From: Mycobacterium paragordonae
GTDB taxonomy: Bacteria > Actinomycetota > Actinomycetes > Mycobacteriales > Mycobacteriaceae
Assembly: GCF_003614435.1 (NCBI RefSeq)
Contig: NZ_CP025546.1
Span: forward strand, 6,634,001 to 6,698,000
Direction: 5' to 3'
DNA: 64,000 nt
Shown: positions 1-8,397 of the stretch, in pieces
How positions within the stretch are numbered: position 1 is the first letter of the stretch
Layout of the letters: each line of letters opens with the position of its first letter
The notes under the pieces: generated by a model
Database searches by the model: none
The model's input: only the letters and a program-made list of their open reading frames with translations
What the model was told of the DNA's origin: nothing
Translations under genes and position numbers: made by a program

Positions 1-1
1 C

Positions 2-82
2 GCGTTCTACTTCGCCACCATCGAGCGTCAGCACCGGCACGAGCGGGCGGCTGCCGTGCCGGCGCCGAAGGTTGCGGCCTGA
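2..82 (+). CDS. C-terminal tail of an unidentified protein (partial)
   Basis: An open frame enters from the left edge and ends at a TGA at 80-82. It encodes about 26 residues, beginning AFYFATIERQHRHE and finishing in an Ala/Pro/Lys-rich tail. The aromatic start followed by a charged, disordered tail would suit the end of a membrane protein, but this is too short to assign. It converges on the diguanylate cyclase gene, with about 20 bp between the two stops. Frame choice rests only on codon composition. Confidence 0.4.
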   Translation, partial: AFYFATIERQHRHERAAAVPAPKVAA

Positions 83-102
83 GAGACGGACCTGGGAGCT
101 GA

Positions 103-1197
103 CTACGCGCTGACGCCATCGCTGCGGTAGTCGTTTTCGTGGTGCCAGATCTGGTTCCCGCCGCGGCGTTTCGCGACGTACATCGCGGCGTCGGCAGTCG
201 AGATCATGTCGGTCAAGAGTTCGTCGTAGTTGCCGGTTCGACGCGCCGGTGCGGTGCAGACGGTGCCGACACTGGCGGTCAGGCCGAACGGTAACGCTGA
301 AATCGCATCGCAGAGCTGCTGTGCCCGGCGGTCGAGTTCATCAAGGTGCCAATAGTCGGCTACGACGAATTCTTCGCCACCGGCCCGTCCGACGAGTGCG
401 GTGTCCCCGGCGCTTTCGCGGAGTGCGCGCGCCACCGCTATCAGCGCCGTGTCACCGGCGTGATGACCGTGTTGGTCGTTGAGCAGTTTGAAGCGGTCCA
501 GGTCGATCATTGCCACGACGAGGTGCAGGCGCTGCTCGCGTTCCTGCGCGAGGCGGGCCTTCACGCGGCGGTGAAAGGCGCGCCGGTTGAGCAACCCCGT
601 CAGCTGGTCTCGCTCCGCGCGCACTGCGTCGGCGCCGAGGACGTGCACCACCGCCTGTATTCCGAATGGCACCGCGAGGTTGAGCAGCAGCACCAATGAC
701 AATCCGCACACGGCGGCGACGACGTTGTAGGCGGCGGCTATCCGAACTCCGGCCAGGGCGGCAACCGCGATGGCCACTGCGAAGTTGTAAGCCATCAGCA
801 GCGGTGTATGGAAGAGCGCGATGTAAAAAGCCATCGCCGCAAACGTCGTGCAGGTGAACATGGCCACGATGGGATCGCTCTGGGCGAGTGCGATCAGCGC
901 GATGCTGGCGTTGGAACCCACCGCGAACGTGATCGCCTGCTCGCGGCTGGGCCATCGCGTGGCCCACAACAGCGAGCCGGCTGCGGCACCGACGCTGGCG
1001 GCGAGGGCACAGGCGATCTGCACGCCGCTCTTCGGCCCGGTGGGTGTCCAGATGGTTGCTAGGGCGTCGAACACGAGGCCGCCGGCGATGACCGCAATGA
1101 TCGTCCGGGCCAGACTGCACATCCGCCGGGCTTCCAGGAGCGAACTCAACTGGTCATAGTGGTCGGCCTGGCTCCACCACAGACTCAGTCGCCCCAT
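103..1197 (-). CDS. Membrane-bound GGDEF diguanylate cyclase
   Basis: Predicted to make cyclic di-GMP from two GTP at the inner membrane. The N-terminal half (to about residue 190) is a run of hydrophobic segments, probably six membrane helices. It is followed by a GGDEF domain opening with DQLTGLLNRRAFHRR, then the metal-binding IDLDRFKLLND, then an intact GGEEF signature. The RxxD inhibitory site normally five residues before GGEEF is absent: that stretch reads GDTALVGRA. The ATG at 1197 is preferred over the upstream GTG at 1251 because a GGGGGAG ribosome-binding sequence precedes it at good spacing; this gives 364 residues. It lies downstream of serS on the same strand with a 101 bp gap, so co-transcription is possible. 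Signal sensed: unknown. Confidence 0.85.
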   Translation of the reverse strand: MGRLSLWWSQADHYDQLSSLLEARRMCSLARTIIAVIAGGLVFDALATIWTPTGPKSGVQIACALAASVGAAAGSLLWATRWPSREQAITFAVGSNASIALIALAQSDPIVAMFTCTTFAAMAFYIALFHTPLLMAYNFAVAIAVAALAGVRIAAAYNVVAAVCGLSLVLLLNLAVPFGIQAVVHVLGADAVRAERDQLTGLLNRRAFHRRVKARLAQEREQRLHLVVAMIDLDRFKLLNDQHGHHAGDTALIAVARALRESAGDTALVGRAGGEEFVVADYWHLDELDRRAQQLCDAISALPFGLTASVGTVCTAPARRTGNYDELLTDMISTADAAMYVAKRRGGNQIWHHENDYRSDGVSA

Positions 1198-1298
1198 ACG
1201 TGCTCCCCCCGCCACAGGTTCCGGGGAATCGCAGCGCGGTCGCCGGTCCAATCAGCAAATGCTCCGACAGAATGCCCACATTTGCCGTTTGCTAATGC

Positions 1299-2558
1299 TC
1301 AGCCGGCCGGTTCCAGTATTTCGGTGCCCACGAAGGGCACCAGCGCCGCCGGCACCCGCACGCTGCCGTCCGGCTGCTGGTGGTTCTCCAGGATCGACAC
1401 CAGCCAACGCGTGGTGCCCAGCGTGCCGTTGAGCGTGGCCGCGGTCTGCGGTTTGCCGTTGGCGTCGCGGTAGCGCGTGGCCAGCCGGCGCGCCTGGAAG
1501 GTGGTGCAGTTCGACGTCGAGGTCAGCTCGCGATACGTCGCCTGGGTCGGCACCCAGGCTTCACAGTCGAACTTGCGCGCGGCCGACGAGCCGAGATCGC
1601 CCGCGGCCACATCGATCACCCGGTAGGGCACCTCGATCTGCGCCAGCATCTCGCGCTGCCAGCCCAGCAGCCGCTGGTGTTCGGCCTCGGCCTCCTCGGG
1701 CCGGCAGTAGACGAAGCCCTCCACCTTGTCGAACTGGTGCACCCGGATGATGCCCCGGGTGTCCTTGCCGTAGCTGCCCGCCTCGCGGCGAAAGCACGAC
1801 GACCAACCGGCGTACCGCAGCGGACCGTCGGCCAGGTCCAGGATTTCCCCAGAGTGGTAGCCGGCCAGCGGCACCTCGGAGGTTCCCACCAGGTAGAGAT
1901 CGTCGGCCTCGAGCCGGTACACCTCGTCGGCGTGGGCGCCCAGGAACCCGGTCCCCGCCATCACCTCCGGACGCACCAGCACCGGCGGGATCATCGGGAT
2001 GAACCCGTTCTCGACGGCCACCTTCAGCGCCAGTTGCAGCAGACCCAACTGCAACAGCGCGCCGCGTCCGGTCAGAAAGTAGAACCGGGACCCCGACACC
2101 TTGGCGCCGCGTTGCATGTCGATCAAGCCCAGCGATTCACCGAGCTCCAGGTGGTCCTTCGGCTCGGCCAGCGCGGGCGGCTCACCGACCACGTCCAGGA
2201 CGGCGTAGTCGTCCTCTCCCCCGGCCGGGACCCCGTCGATGATGACGTTGGAGATCGCCATGTGGGCGGCGGTGAACGCCGCTTCGGCCGCCGCCTGCTC
2301 CGCCTCGGCGGCCTTTACCTGCTCGGCGAGATCCTTGGCGAGCTGCAACAGCGCGGGGCGTTCCTGCGGGGACGCCTTTCCCACGTTCTTGCTCGCGGCC
2401 TTCTGTTCGGCACGCAGCGAATCAGCGGCCGAGATGGCCTGGCGGCGTGCCGTGTCGGCGCTCAATAACGCGTCTACCAGGGCCGGGTCCTCACCGCGGC
2501 TGAGTTGCGAGCGTCGTACGGCGTCGGGCTCCTCCCGGAGGAGCTTGAGGTCGATCAC
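1299..2558 (-). CDS. serS: Seryl-tRNA synthetase
   Basis: Charges tRNA-Ser (and tRNA-Sec where present) with serine in the cytosol. The N-terminal coiled-coil tRNA-binding arm (about residues 25-110, Ala/Glu/Lys-rich) is followed by a class II synthetase core. Class II motif 2 is visible as [18 protein letters not shown], and motif 3 as NGTLGTTRW near the C-terminus. Starting at the GTG at 2558 ([17 protein letters not shown]) gives 419 residues, the usual mycobacterial length; the longer frame from 2615 adds 19 residues that do not resemble the family. It is divergent from the Rv3835-like gene, with an 89 bp shared upstream region. Confidence 0.97.
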   Translation of the reverse strand: MIDLKLLREEPDAVRRSQLSRGEDPALVDALLSADTARRQAISAADSLRAEQKAASKNVGKASPQERPALLQLAKDLAEQVKAAEAEQAAAEAAFTAAHMAISNVIIDGVPAGGEDDYAVLDVVGEPPALAEPKDHLELGESLGLIDMQRGAKVSGSRFYFLTGRGALLQLGLLQLALKVAVENGFIPMIPPVLVRPEVMAGTGFLGAHADEVYRLEADDLYLVGTSEVPLAGYHSGEILDLADGPLRYAGWSSCFRREAGSYGKDTRGIIRVHQFDKVEGFVYCRPEEAEAEHQRLLGWQREMLAQIEVPYRVIDVAAGDLGSSAARKFDCEAWVPTQATYRELTSTSNCTTFQARRLATRYRDANGKPQTAATLNGTLGTTRWLVSILENHQQPDGSVRVPAALVPFVGTEILEPAG

Positions 2559-2647
2559 GGCCGCAAGACTACTTCCCGGGTTTCTGCCCGATCTCACATG
2601 CGCAACGATTTTCACCTCTCACAGTCGGCCCTGTCAGAATGGACCCG

Positions 2648-4045
2648 ATGTTGGACGCGCCCGAGAAAGAACCGCTGCCTGACGACGCCCCCGGCGATGC
2701 GGCGGAGCTTTCGGCTGCCGAGGAACTTCAGGCGCCCGACGCGACCGAACCCCCGGAGCCGTCGGAGCCGTCGGAGGGCTTCCGCTGGCCCCGCTCTCTG
2801 CAGGCATCTGCGACCCGGCGCGGACTGCTGCTCACCGCTCTGGGTGCTCTGCTGATCGCCGGTCTGGTGACCGCACTGCCCGCCGTGGGTACCGGGCCCG
2901 GACGGCTGGCCGGTTTCATCGACAGCAACCCGATACCCAGCACCGGATCCAAGGGCAACGCCGCGTTCGCCCGCGCCACCAGCGGCGACTGCCTGAATTG
3001 GCCGGACGGCACGCCGGAGTCGGCCAGCATCGTCAATTGCGCCGACGACCACCGCTTCGAGGTCGCCGAGTCCGTCGACATGCGCACCTTCCCCGGCTCG
3101 GAGTACGGCCCCAGCGCCGCGCCCCCGTCGCCCGCCCGCATCCAGCAGATCAACGCCGAACAGTGCGACCCGGCCGTGCGCCGCTACCTGGGTCCGAAGT
3201 TCGACCCCAACAGCAAATTCACCGTCAGCATGCTGTGGTCGGGTGACCGGGCGTGGAAGCAGAACGGCGAGCGCCGCATGCTCTGCGGCCTGCAACTGCC
3301 CGGCCCCAACAACGAACAGGTCGCCTTCAAGGGCAAGATCGCCGACATCGACCAGTCGAAGGTCTGGCCGGCGGGCACCTGCCTGGGCATCGATCCGACC
3401 ACCAATCAGCCGGTCGACGTGCCGGTGGACTGTTCGGCCCCGCACGCCATGGAGGTCACCGGGACGGTCAACCTGGCCGAGAAGTACCCGAACGCCCTGC
3501 CGCCGGAAGCCGAGCAGGACGGTTTCATCAAGGACGCCTGCACGAAGATGACCGACGCGTACCTCGCGCCGATCAAGTTGCGCACCACCACTCTGACATT
3601 GATCTACCCGACCATCTCGCTGCCGAGTTGGTCGGCGGGCAGCCGCGAGGTCGCGTGCAGCATCGGCGCGACACTGGGCAACGGGGGCTGGGCCACGCTG
3701 CTGAACAGCGCCAAGGGGCCATTGCTGATCAATGGTCAGGCGCCGGTCCCGCCGCCCGACATCCCGCAGGAGCGGCTCACCCTGCCGCAGATTCCGGTGC
3801 AGCTGCCGGCCCAGCAGCCGTCGGCGCCGCAACCTCAGCAGCAGACGCCGCCCACCCCGCAGGGCGACCAGCACCTGCCCAACCAACAGCCGGTGGTGAC
3901 GCCCACCCGCGCGCCCTCCTCCCCGGCAAGCCAGGCGCCTTCGGCAACCCAGCCCACCCAGGCGCCGCCACCGGGCGACGCCGGTGCGCCGCCACCGGCC
4001 CAGGCGCCGGAGGGCGCGCCGGTCAACGAGCCGCCACCCGGTTAG
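2648..4045 (+). CDS. Septum-formation-family membrane protein (Rv3835 homologue)
   Basis: Homologue of M. tuberculosis Rv3835, a membrane protein of unknown biochemical role related to 'septum formation' proteins. Visible parts: an acidic, Pro-rich cytosolic head (residues 1-50), one membrane helix (about 59-80, LLTALGALLIAGLVTALPAV), an extracytoplasmic domain with several Cys residues (such as GDCLNWPDGTPES and CLGIDPTTNQPVD) suggesting disulfides, and a Pro/Gln-rich tail of about 100 residues. The ATG at 2648 (MLDAPEKE) matches the known family start; an in-frame ATG at 2639 is possible. The metallopeptidase gene follows after only 3 bp, so the two are almost certainly co-transcribed. Confidence 0.88.
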   Translation: MLDAPEKEPLPDDAPGDAAELSAAEELQAPDATEPPEPSEPSEGFRWPRSLQASATRRGLLLTALGALLIAGLVTALPAVGTGPGRLAGFIDSNPIPSTGSKGNAAFARATSGDCLNWPDGTPESASIVNCADDHRFEVAESVDMRTFPGSEYGPSAAPPSPARIQQINAEQCDPAVRRYLGPKFDPNSKFTVSMLWSGDRAWKQNGERRMLCGLQLPGPNNEQVAFKGKIADIDQSKVWPAGTCLGIDPTTNQPVDVPVDCSAPHAMEVTGTVNLAEKYPNALPPEAEQDGFIKDACTKMTDAYLAPIKLRTTTLTLIYPTISLPSWSAGSREVACSIGATLGNGGWATLLNSAKGPLLINGQAPVPPPDIPQERLTLPQIPVQLPAQQPSAPQPQQQTPPTPQGDQHLPNQQPVVTPTRAPSSPASQAPSATQPTQAPPPGDAGAPPPAQAPEGAPVNEPPPG

Positions 4046-4048
4046 CCG

Positions 4049-4399
4049 GTGGCCGTGGGGATGGACCCGCAGCGGTTCGACGAGTTGGTCTCCGATGCAC
4101 TCGACCTGATCCCGACCGAGTTGACGGCGGCCATGGACAACGTCGTGGTGCTGGTCGCCGACCGGCATCCCGAGGAGGGCGATCTGCTCGGACTGTACGA
4201 GGGTGTGGCGTTGACCGAGCGCGATTCCGACTACGCGGGAGCTCTGCCGGACACCATCACCATCTACCGGGACGCGCTGCTGGACGTCTGCGAGTCCGAC
4301 ACCGACGTGGTCGAACAGGTCGCGATCACGGTGATCCACGAGATCGCCCATCACTTCGGCATCGACGACGACAGGCTCGATGAGCTGGGCTGGGCCTGA
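4049..4399 (+). CDS. Small zincin-like metallopeptidase (Rv3836 homologue)
   Basis: 116-residue protein with a HEIAHHFGI zinc-binding motif at residues 97-105, the HExxH signature of the zincin superfamily (metallopeptidase family I in mycobacterial annotation). No signal peptide is visible, so it is probably cytosolic; substrate unknown. It starts with GTG at 4049, three bases after the stop of the upstream membrane-protein gene, implying translational coupling and perhaps shared function at the envelope. The C-terminus DELGWA is conserved in the family. Proteolytic activity is inferred from the motif only. Confidence 0.85.
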   Translation: MAVGMDPQRFDELVSDALDLIPTELTAAMDNVVVLVADRHPEEGDLLGLYEGVALTERDSDYAGALPDTITIYRDALLDVCESDTDVVEQVAITVIHEIAHHFGIDDDRLDELGWA

Positions 4400-4462
4400 T
4401 TACTGGGCTTGGGGTAGGCGCGGCAACCCGCTTCTGTCGGCGTCCGGTGCTATGAACGGCTT

Positions 4463-4678
4463 ATGAGCACAGGCTGCCGCGACTGCCGGGCAGGCTTAGA
4501 TCACTGCCACGGCACTGTAATTCGTCACTGGATGGGTCGGCCGGAATGCACCGAGCCGGACTGCGTCGCCCCGGAGTTGTTCACCCATGAGTTCGTCGTC
4601 GACTGCGACGTGATCGGGTGCGCGTGCGCCGAGTCGTCCGGAGAAGTGATCAGATCAGCGCATGGGATCGGTGCTTGA
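4463..4678 (+). CDS. Cys-rich 71-aa conserved hypothetical protein
   Basis: Small protein with eight Cys (positions 5, 8, 15, 29, 34, 48, 53, 55) and several His, arranged as CxxC-x6-CH and later CxC. This spacing suggests one or two metal (zinc) knuckles or disulfides. It has no signal peptide or membrane helix. ATG at 4463, no strong Shine-Dalgarno. Its last 24 bp overlap the convergent phosphatase gene. I recall similar small proteins in other mycobacteria but cannot name a function. The ordered Cys pattern makes a chance frame unlikely. Confidence 0.68.
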   Translation: MSTGCRDCRAGLDHCHGTVIRHWMGRPECTEPDCVAPELFTHEFVVDCDVIGCACAESSGEVIRSAHGIGA

Positions 4679-5344
4679 CGCAACGGCATCGCGCACCGGC
4701 GTAGCACCCGGTTCCGGGTAGAACGGCGGCGTAAGACCGCCCCAGCGCACACAACTCCACCGGCCGTCGGTGATGGGCGCCAGCGCCACGGATTCGGCGT
4801 TGTCCAAGGGGTTGTCGAGCACGAAGGTGCCGTCCACGCCGGCCAGCACCGCCGCGGCGAGCCGGATTGCCGCGCCGTGACTGACCACCACGATGTCGCC
4901 GTCGAAGCGATCGTCGTCGAGATAGCGCATGCGCAACTCGGTGAGCACGGGCACGTACCGCTCCAGGACGTCGTTGGCCGTCTCTCCCCCGGGCAGCGCC
5001 ACGTCCAGATCACCGAGATGCCATCGCTTGTAGATGGCCTGGAACTCGGCTACCGCCTCGTCGTCGTTGCGGTTCTCCAGCGCACCGACCTGCACCTCGT
5101 GGATGCCGGCCACCTCCTGGGCCGGAAGATCGAGTTCGGTGGCGATGACCGCCGCCGTCTGCGACGCCCGGACCGCCACGGAGTGCGCCAGGATGGCCGG
5201 GCGACTGTGCCCGCCCCGGGCAAACGCCCGCGCCTGATCGCGCCCCAGGGGGGTCAGCGCCGCCCCTGGCGGCAGGGTGTCCAACCTGCGCTCGACGTTG
5301 CCGAACGATTGTCCGTGCCGCACCAACACCAGCCGGCCGCTCAT
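4655..5344 (-). CDS. Histidine phosphatase (phosphoglycerate mutase-like, Rv3837c homologue)
   Basis: 229-residue member of the histidine phosphatase superfamily. The catalytic RHG motif is LVLVRHGQS near the N-terminus, and the second catalytic His lies in VVVSHGAAIRL. The real substrate is unknown; true glycolytic mutase activity is doubtful, as most members with this short form are phosphatases. The ATG at 5344 (MSGRLVLVRHGQ) is chosen because the 60 upstream residues in frame are low-complexity and overlap pheA. Start and pheA stop overlap by 4 bp, so the gene is translated downstream of pheA in the same transcript. Confidence 0.88.
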   Translation of the reverse strand: MSGRLVLVRHGQSFGNVERRLDTLPPGAALTPLGRDQARAFARGGHSRPAILAHSVAVRASQTAAVIATELDLPAQEVAGIHEVQVGALENRNDDEAVAEFQAIYKRWHLGDLDVALPGGETANDVLERYVPVLTELRMRYLDDDRFDGDIVVVSHGAAIRLAAAVLAGVDGTFVLDNPLDNAESVALAPITDGRWSCVRWGGLTPPFYPEPGATPVRDAVASSTDPMR

Positions 5345-6276
5345 CGCTGTTTCTCCCCGTTTCGAAGCCCCGCCAGCCAGGCCGAGGCCTCGTCCGACGA
5401 CGGCGGCAGCACCCCCACAGCCTGGCCCGTCGGCCAGGAACCCAAGTAACGCACATCGGCACAACGACGGTGCAGCGCCATGAGTGCCTCGGCGACGGCA
5501 TCGTCGTCGATGTGGCCGACGCAATCCACGAAAAACATGTAGGTGCCCAGCCCGGTGCGGGTGGGCCGGGACTCGATGCGGGTGAGATCGATGCCCCGCA
5601 TGGCGAACTCGGTCAGCGCCTGCAGCAGCGCGCCGGGGACGTTCTCGATCCGCAGCACCGCCGCGGTCCGATCGGCGCCGGTGCGTGCCGGCGGCGGGCC
5701 GGGGCGCCCGATCAGCACGAACCGGGTGCGGGCGCTGGATTCGTCGACGACGCCCTCGGCGATCGCCTCCAGACCGCGCTGGGACGCGGCCAGCGGCGAC
5801 GTGACGGCGGCGTCCACCCGGCCCTCGGCCACCTGCTGCGCGGCGTCGGCGTTGGAGTAGGCCGGCTTGAGTTCGGCGTCGGGCAGATTGGCGGCGAGCC
5901 AGCGCCGCACCTGCGCCGCAGCCACCCCGAAAGCGGCCAGCGTGCGCACGCCGGCGGCGGCGCGGCCGGGCTGGACGACGATGTCGAACGCCACATCCAA
6001 GGTGGTCTCGGCGTAGATCTGCAGCGGTGACCCGATCGCCAGGCTGTCCAGGGTGGGTGCCAGCGACCCGTCGATCGAGTTCTCGATCGGCGCGCAGGCG
6101 TAATCCGCCGTGCCGTCTCGCACCGCATCCAGCGCAGCGGGCGTGCTGTCCACCGGCAAGGGCTGCGGCGCCTGCGGGTCATGGCCGGGAACCAGCCCGT
6201 CGGCGGTCATCTTCAGCAGCGCAGCCTCGGTGAACGTCCCCTTCGGACCGAGGTAAGCGATGCGGGCCACGCCCAC
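5341..6276 (-). CDS. pheA: Prephenate dehydratase
   Basis: Converts prephenate to phenylpyruvate, the committed step to phenylalanine. 311 residues: an N-terminal periplasmic-binding-like catalytic domain starting ARIAYLGPKGTFTEAAL, the catalytic TRF motif in SSARTRFVLIG (about residue 185), and a C-terminal ACT domain (about 205-280; ENVPGALLQAL, ESRPTR) for allosteric control by Phe. It is the bacterial monofunctional form without a chorismate mutase domain. First gene of a two-gene unit with the phosphatase (4 bp overlap). Divergent from the IdeR-box gene. Confidence 0.95.
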   Translation of the reverse strand: MGVARIAYLGPKGTFTEAALLKMTADGLVPGHDPQAPQPLPVDSTPAALDAVRDGTADYACAPIENSIDGSLAPTLDSLAIGSPLQIYAETTLDVAFDIVVQPGRAAAGVRTLAAFGVAAAQVRRWLAANLPDAELKPAYSNADAAQQVAEGRVDAAVTSPLAASQRGLEAIAEGVVDESSARTRFVLIGRPGPPPARTGADRTAAVLRIENVPGALLQALTEFAMRGIDLTRIESRPTRTGLGTYMFFVDCVGHIDDDAVAEALMALHRRCADVRYLGSWPTGQAVGVLPPSSDEASAWLAGLRNGEKQR

Positions 6277-6331
6277 AACCCTAACGGCGCAGCCGCGGCG
6301 CGCCCGCCCTTGCTACCACCCCGTCGCTAAG

Positions 6332-6350
6332 TTACCTTAGGCTTACCTAA
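6332..6350 (+). promoter_or_regulatory. Predicted IdeR iron box
   Basis: The 19-bp sequence TTACCTTAGGCTTACCTAA matches the IdeR consensus TTAGGTTAGSCTAACCTAA at 16 of 19 positions. It sits 17 bp before the GTG start at 6367, an ideal place for iron-dependent repression. In M. tuberculosis the orthologous gene Rv3839 is reported in the IdeR regulon, which supports this reading. Confidence 0.78.
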
Positions 6351-6366
6351 CAAGCTTGGAGGTAAC

Positions 6367-7149
6367 GTGCTCTCGGTTGCGCATCCCACGCCCACCACCG
6401 CGGAACGCATACGCAGTGCCTGCTCACGCGCAGACGGCGCCCTGCTGGCGGTCGAGGGCCAGGAGCCGGTCGCCACGCCCGTGCACCACCTGCTGTACGA
6501 CGGCTCGTTCGCCGTGGCTGTTCCCCGCGCCGCCGCCGACGGCCTGGAATGTGGCGCCCAGGCGTTGCTGGAACTCACCGACTATGCGCCGCTTCCGGTA
6601 CGCGAACCCGTCCGCTCGCTGGTGTGGGTGCGCGGCCGGCTGCACCGGATCCCACCCGGCGCGGTGGCCAAACTGCTCGACCTGATCGCCACGGCGGACC
6701 CGAACCCGGTGCTGCTGCAGGTCGATCGGCCCAGTTCCGCCCCGACGGACGACGATGAGCCTCGCTACACCCTGCTGCGCCTCATCATCGAGTCCGTGGT
6801 CGTGACCGACGCGACCGGCGCCGAGCCGGTCGCCGTCCGCGATCTGCTCGCGGCCCGCCCCGACCCCTTCTGCGAGATCGAGTCGACGTTGCTGTGGCAC
6901 CTCAGCACCGCCCACAACGACGTGATCGCCCGGCTGGTTTCCCGGCTGCCCGCGCCGCTGCGACGTGGTCACGTACGACCACTCGGCCTGGACCGGTACG
7001 GCGTGCGGTTCCGCGTCGAGGGCAACGACGGCGACCAGGACATCCGGCTGCCGTTCCACAAGCCGGTCGACGACATGAACGGTCTGCGCCAGGCGATCCG
7101 CGTTCTGATGGGATGTCCGTTCGTCAATGGGTTGCGCGCACGCCGATAG
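6367..7149 (+). CDS. DUF2470-domain protein, iron-regulated (Rv3839 homologue)
   Basis: 260-residue protein with a split-barrel-like N-terminal part and a C-terminal DUF2470 domain (about residues 170-255; LLWHLSTAHNDVIARLV and GLDRYGVRF). This domain is also found at the end of haem-oxygenase-like or pyridoxamine-oxidase-like proteins, suggesting a role in haem or iron use; no reaction can be assigned. GTG start at 6367 with GGAGG five bases upstream. Expression should rise on iron starvation because of the IdeR box just before it. No membrane helix or signal peptide is seen. Confidence 0.82.
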   Translation: MLSVAHPTPTTAERIRSACSRADGALLAVEGQEPVATPVHHLLYDGSFAVAVPRAAADGLECGAQALLELTDYAPLPVREPVRSLVWVRGRLHRIPPGAVAKLLDLIATADPNPVLLQVDRPSSAPTDDDEPRYTLLRLIIESVVVTDATGAEPVAVRDLLAARPDPFCEIESTLLWHLSTAHNDVIARLVSRLPAPLRRGHVRPLGLDRYGVRFRVEGNDGDQDIRLPFHKPVDDMNGLRQAIRVLMGCPFVNGLRARR

Positions 7150-7175
7150 CGGGGCCGGCGACGTAAGTTAGCCGG

Positions 7176-8384
7176 GTGAACGGCGATGGACCACCGGAAC
7201 CGCCCCGATTTCGCAGGCCGAGCCCGCCCCAGCCGGGGCAAGCGGTCCCGCCGGAGCCCTCTCAGGTCATTCGCCGGGACGCGCCGCCACCGCGCGCACC
7301 GCGACGAACTAGTGCCCCGCCGCCGCACCGCACCGCCACGCCGCCCCCGCCCCCGCCACCGTCCGCCGCGCCGTCGCGACCCCCTGCCCCGCCCAAACCC
7401 CGACGGGCGAAGCGCAGTAAGCGCCGCTGGCTCCGCATCACCGCCCTCAGCCTGGTCATCCTGTTGCTGCTGGCAACCGCGGGCGTGCTGGGCGGCATGC
7501 TGTGGTTCGACTCCGCCGTGCACCGCCAGACGGTGTTGACCGACTACGCAGACCGTCCCGCCCCCGGGCGCGGCACCAACTGGCTGCTCGTCGGATCCGA
7601 CAGCCGCCAGGACCTGTCCCCCGAGCAGCAGGAGCAGTTGGCCACCGGGGGCGATGTCGGGACCGGCCGTACCGACACGATCATGCTGGTCCACGTGCCG
7701 GGGCTCGGGTCCAACGCCCGAACCACGCTGGTGTCGCTACCGCGCGACTCGTACGTGCCGATCCCCGGGCACGGTCGCGACAAGATCAACGCGGCTTTCA
7801 CCCTGGGCGGTGGGCCGCTGCTGGCGCAGACGGTCGAGCAGGCCACCGGATTACATCTGGACCACTACGCCGAAGTGGGATTCGCGGGGTTCGCCGTTCT
7901 GGTCGACGCACTGGGCGGGGTGACCGTATGCCCTGCCGAGCCGATGCGCGACCCGCTGGCGGGCCTGGATCTGCAGGCCGGATGCCAGCGACTGGACGGG
8001 CGCACTGCTCTGGGTTACGTCCGGACGCGGGCCACCCCGCGGGCAGACCTGGACCGGATGGTCCACCAACGGGAGTTCATGTCGGCGCTGCTGCACCGCG
8101 CCGGCAGCCCGGCAGTGTGGCTCAACCCGTGGCGGTGGTACGCGGTGCCGCATGCGGCGGCCGGCGCGCTGACCGTCGACCGCGGAGACCACGCCTGGGA
8201 CCTGGCCCGGCTCGGCTGGGCGCTGCACGGGGCCACCACGCCGATGACGGTCCCCATCGGGGAGTTCACCGACACCGGCGTGGGCTCCGTCGTCGTATGG
8301 AATCACGACGCGGCCAGCAAATTGTTCGAGGCGCTGGCCGCGGACGCGCCGGTGCCGACCGACTCGTTGCAGGACCAGCCCTGA
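7176..8384 (+). CDS. LytR-CpsA-Psr (LCP) family cell-wall ligase
   Basis: LCP enzymes attach polymers such as arabinogalactan to peptidoglycan outside the membrane. This 402-residue protein has a Pro/Arg-rich cytosolic head (1-85), one membrane helix (about 86-110) and an extracytoplasmic LCP domain: NWLLVGSDSRQDL, RTDTIMLVHVPG, the Arg-rich SLPRDSYVPIPG, and GYVRTRATPRADLDRMVHQREF. These are the polyprenyl-phosphate and substrate-binding elements. The corresponding M. tuberculosis gene, Rv3840, is as I recall only a short fragment, so this looks like the intact form. GTG at 7176 has a poor ribosome-binding site. The annotation 'transcriptional regulator' sometimes given to the family is historical. 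Confidence 0.88.
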   Translation: MNGDGPPEPPRFRRPSPPQPGQAVPPEPSQVIRRDAPPPRAPRRTSAPPPHRTATPPPPPPPSAAPSRPPAPPKPRRAKRSKRRWLRITALSLVILLLLATAGVLGGMLWFDSAVHRQTVLTDYADRPAPGRGTNWLLVGSDSRQDLSPEQQEQLATGGDVGTGRTDTIMLVHVPGLGSNARTTLVSLPRDSYVPIPGHGRDKINAAFTLGGGPLLAQTVEQATGLHLDHYAEVGFAGFAVLVDALGGVTVCPAEPMRDPLAGLDLQAGCQRLDGRTALGYVRTRATPRADLDRMVHQREFMSALLHRAGSPAVWLNPWRWYAVPHAAAGALTVDRGDHAWDLARLGWALHGATTPMTVPIGEFTDTGVGSVVVWNHDAASKLFEALAADAPVPTDSLQDQP

Positions 8385-8397
8385 CGGCAGCCGCGGT

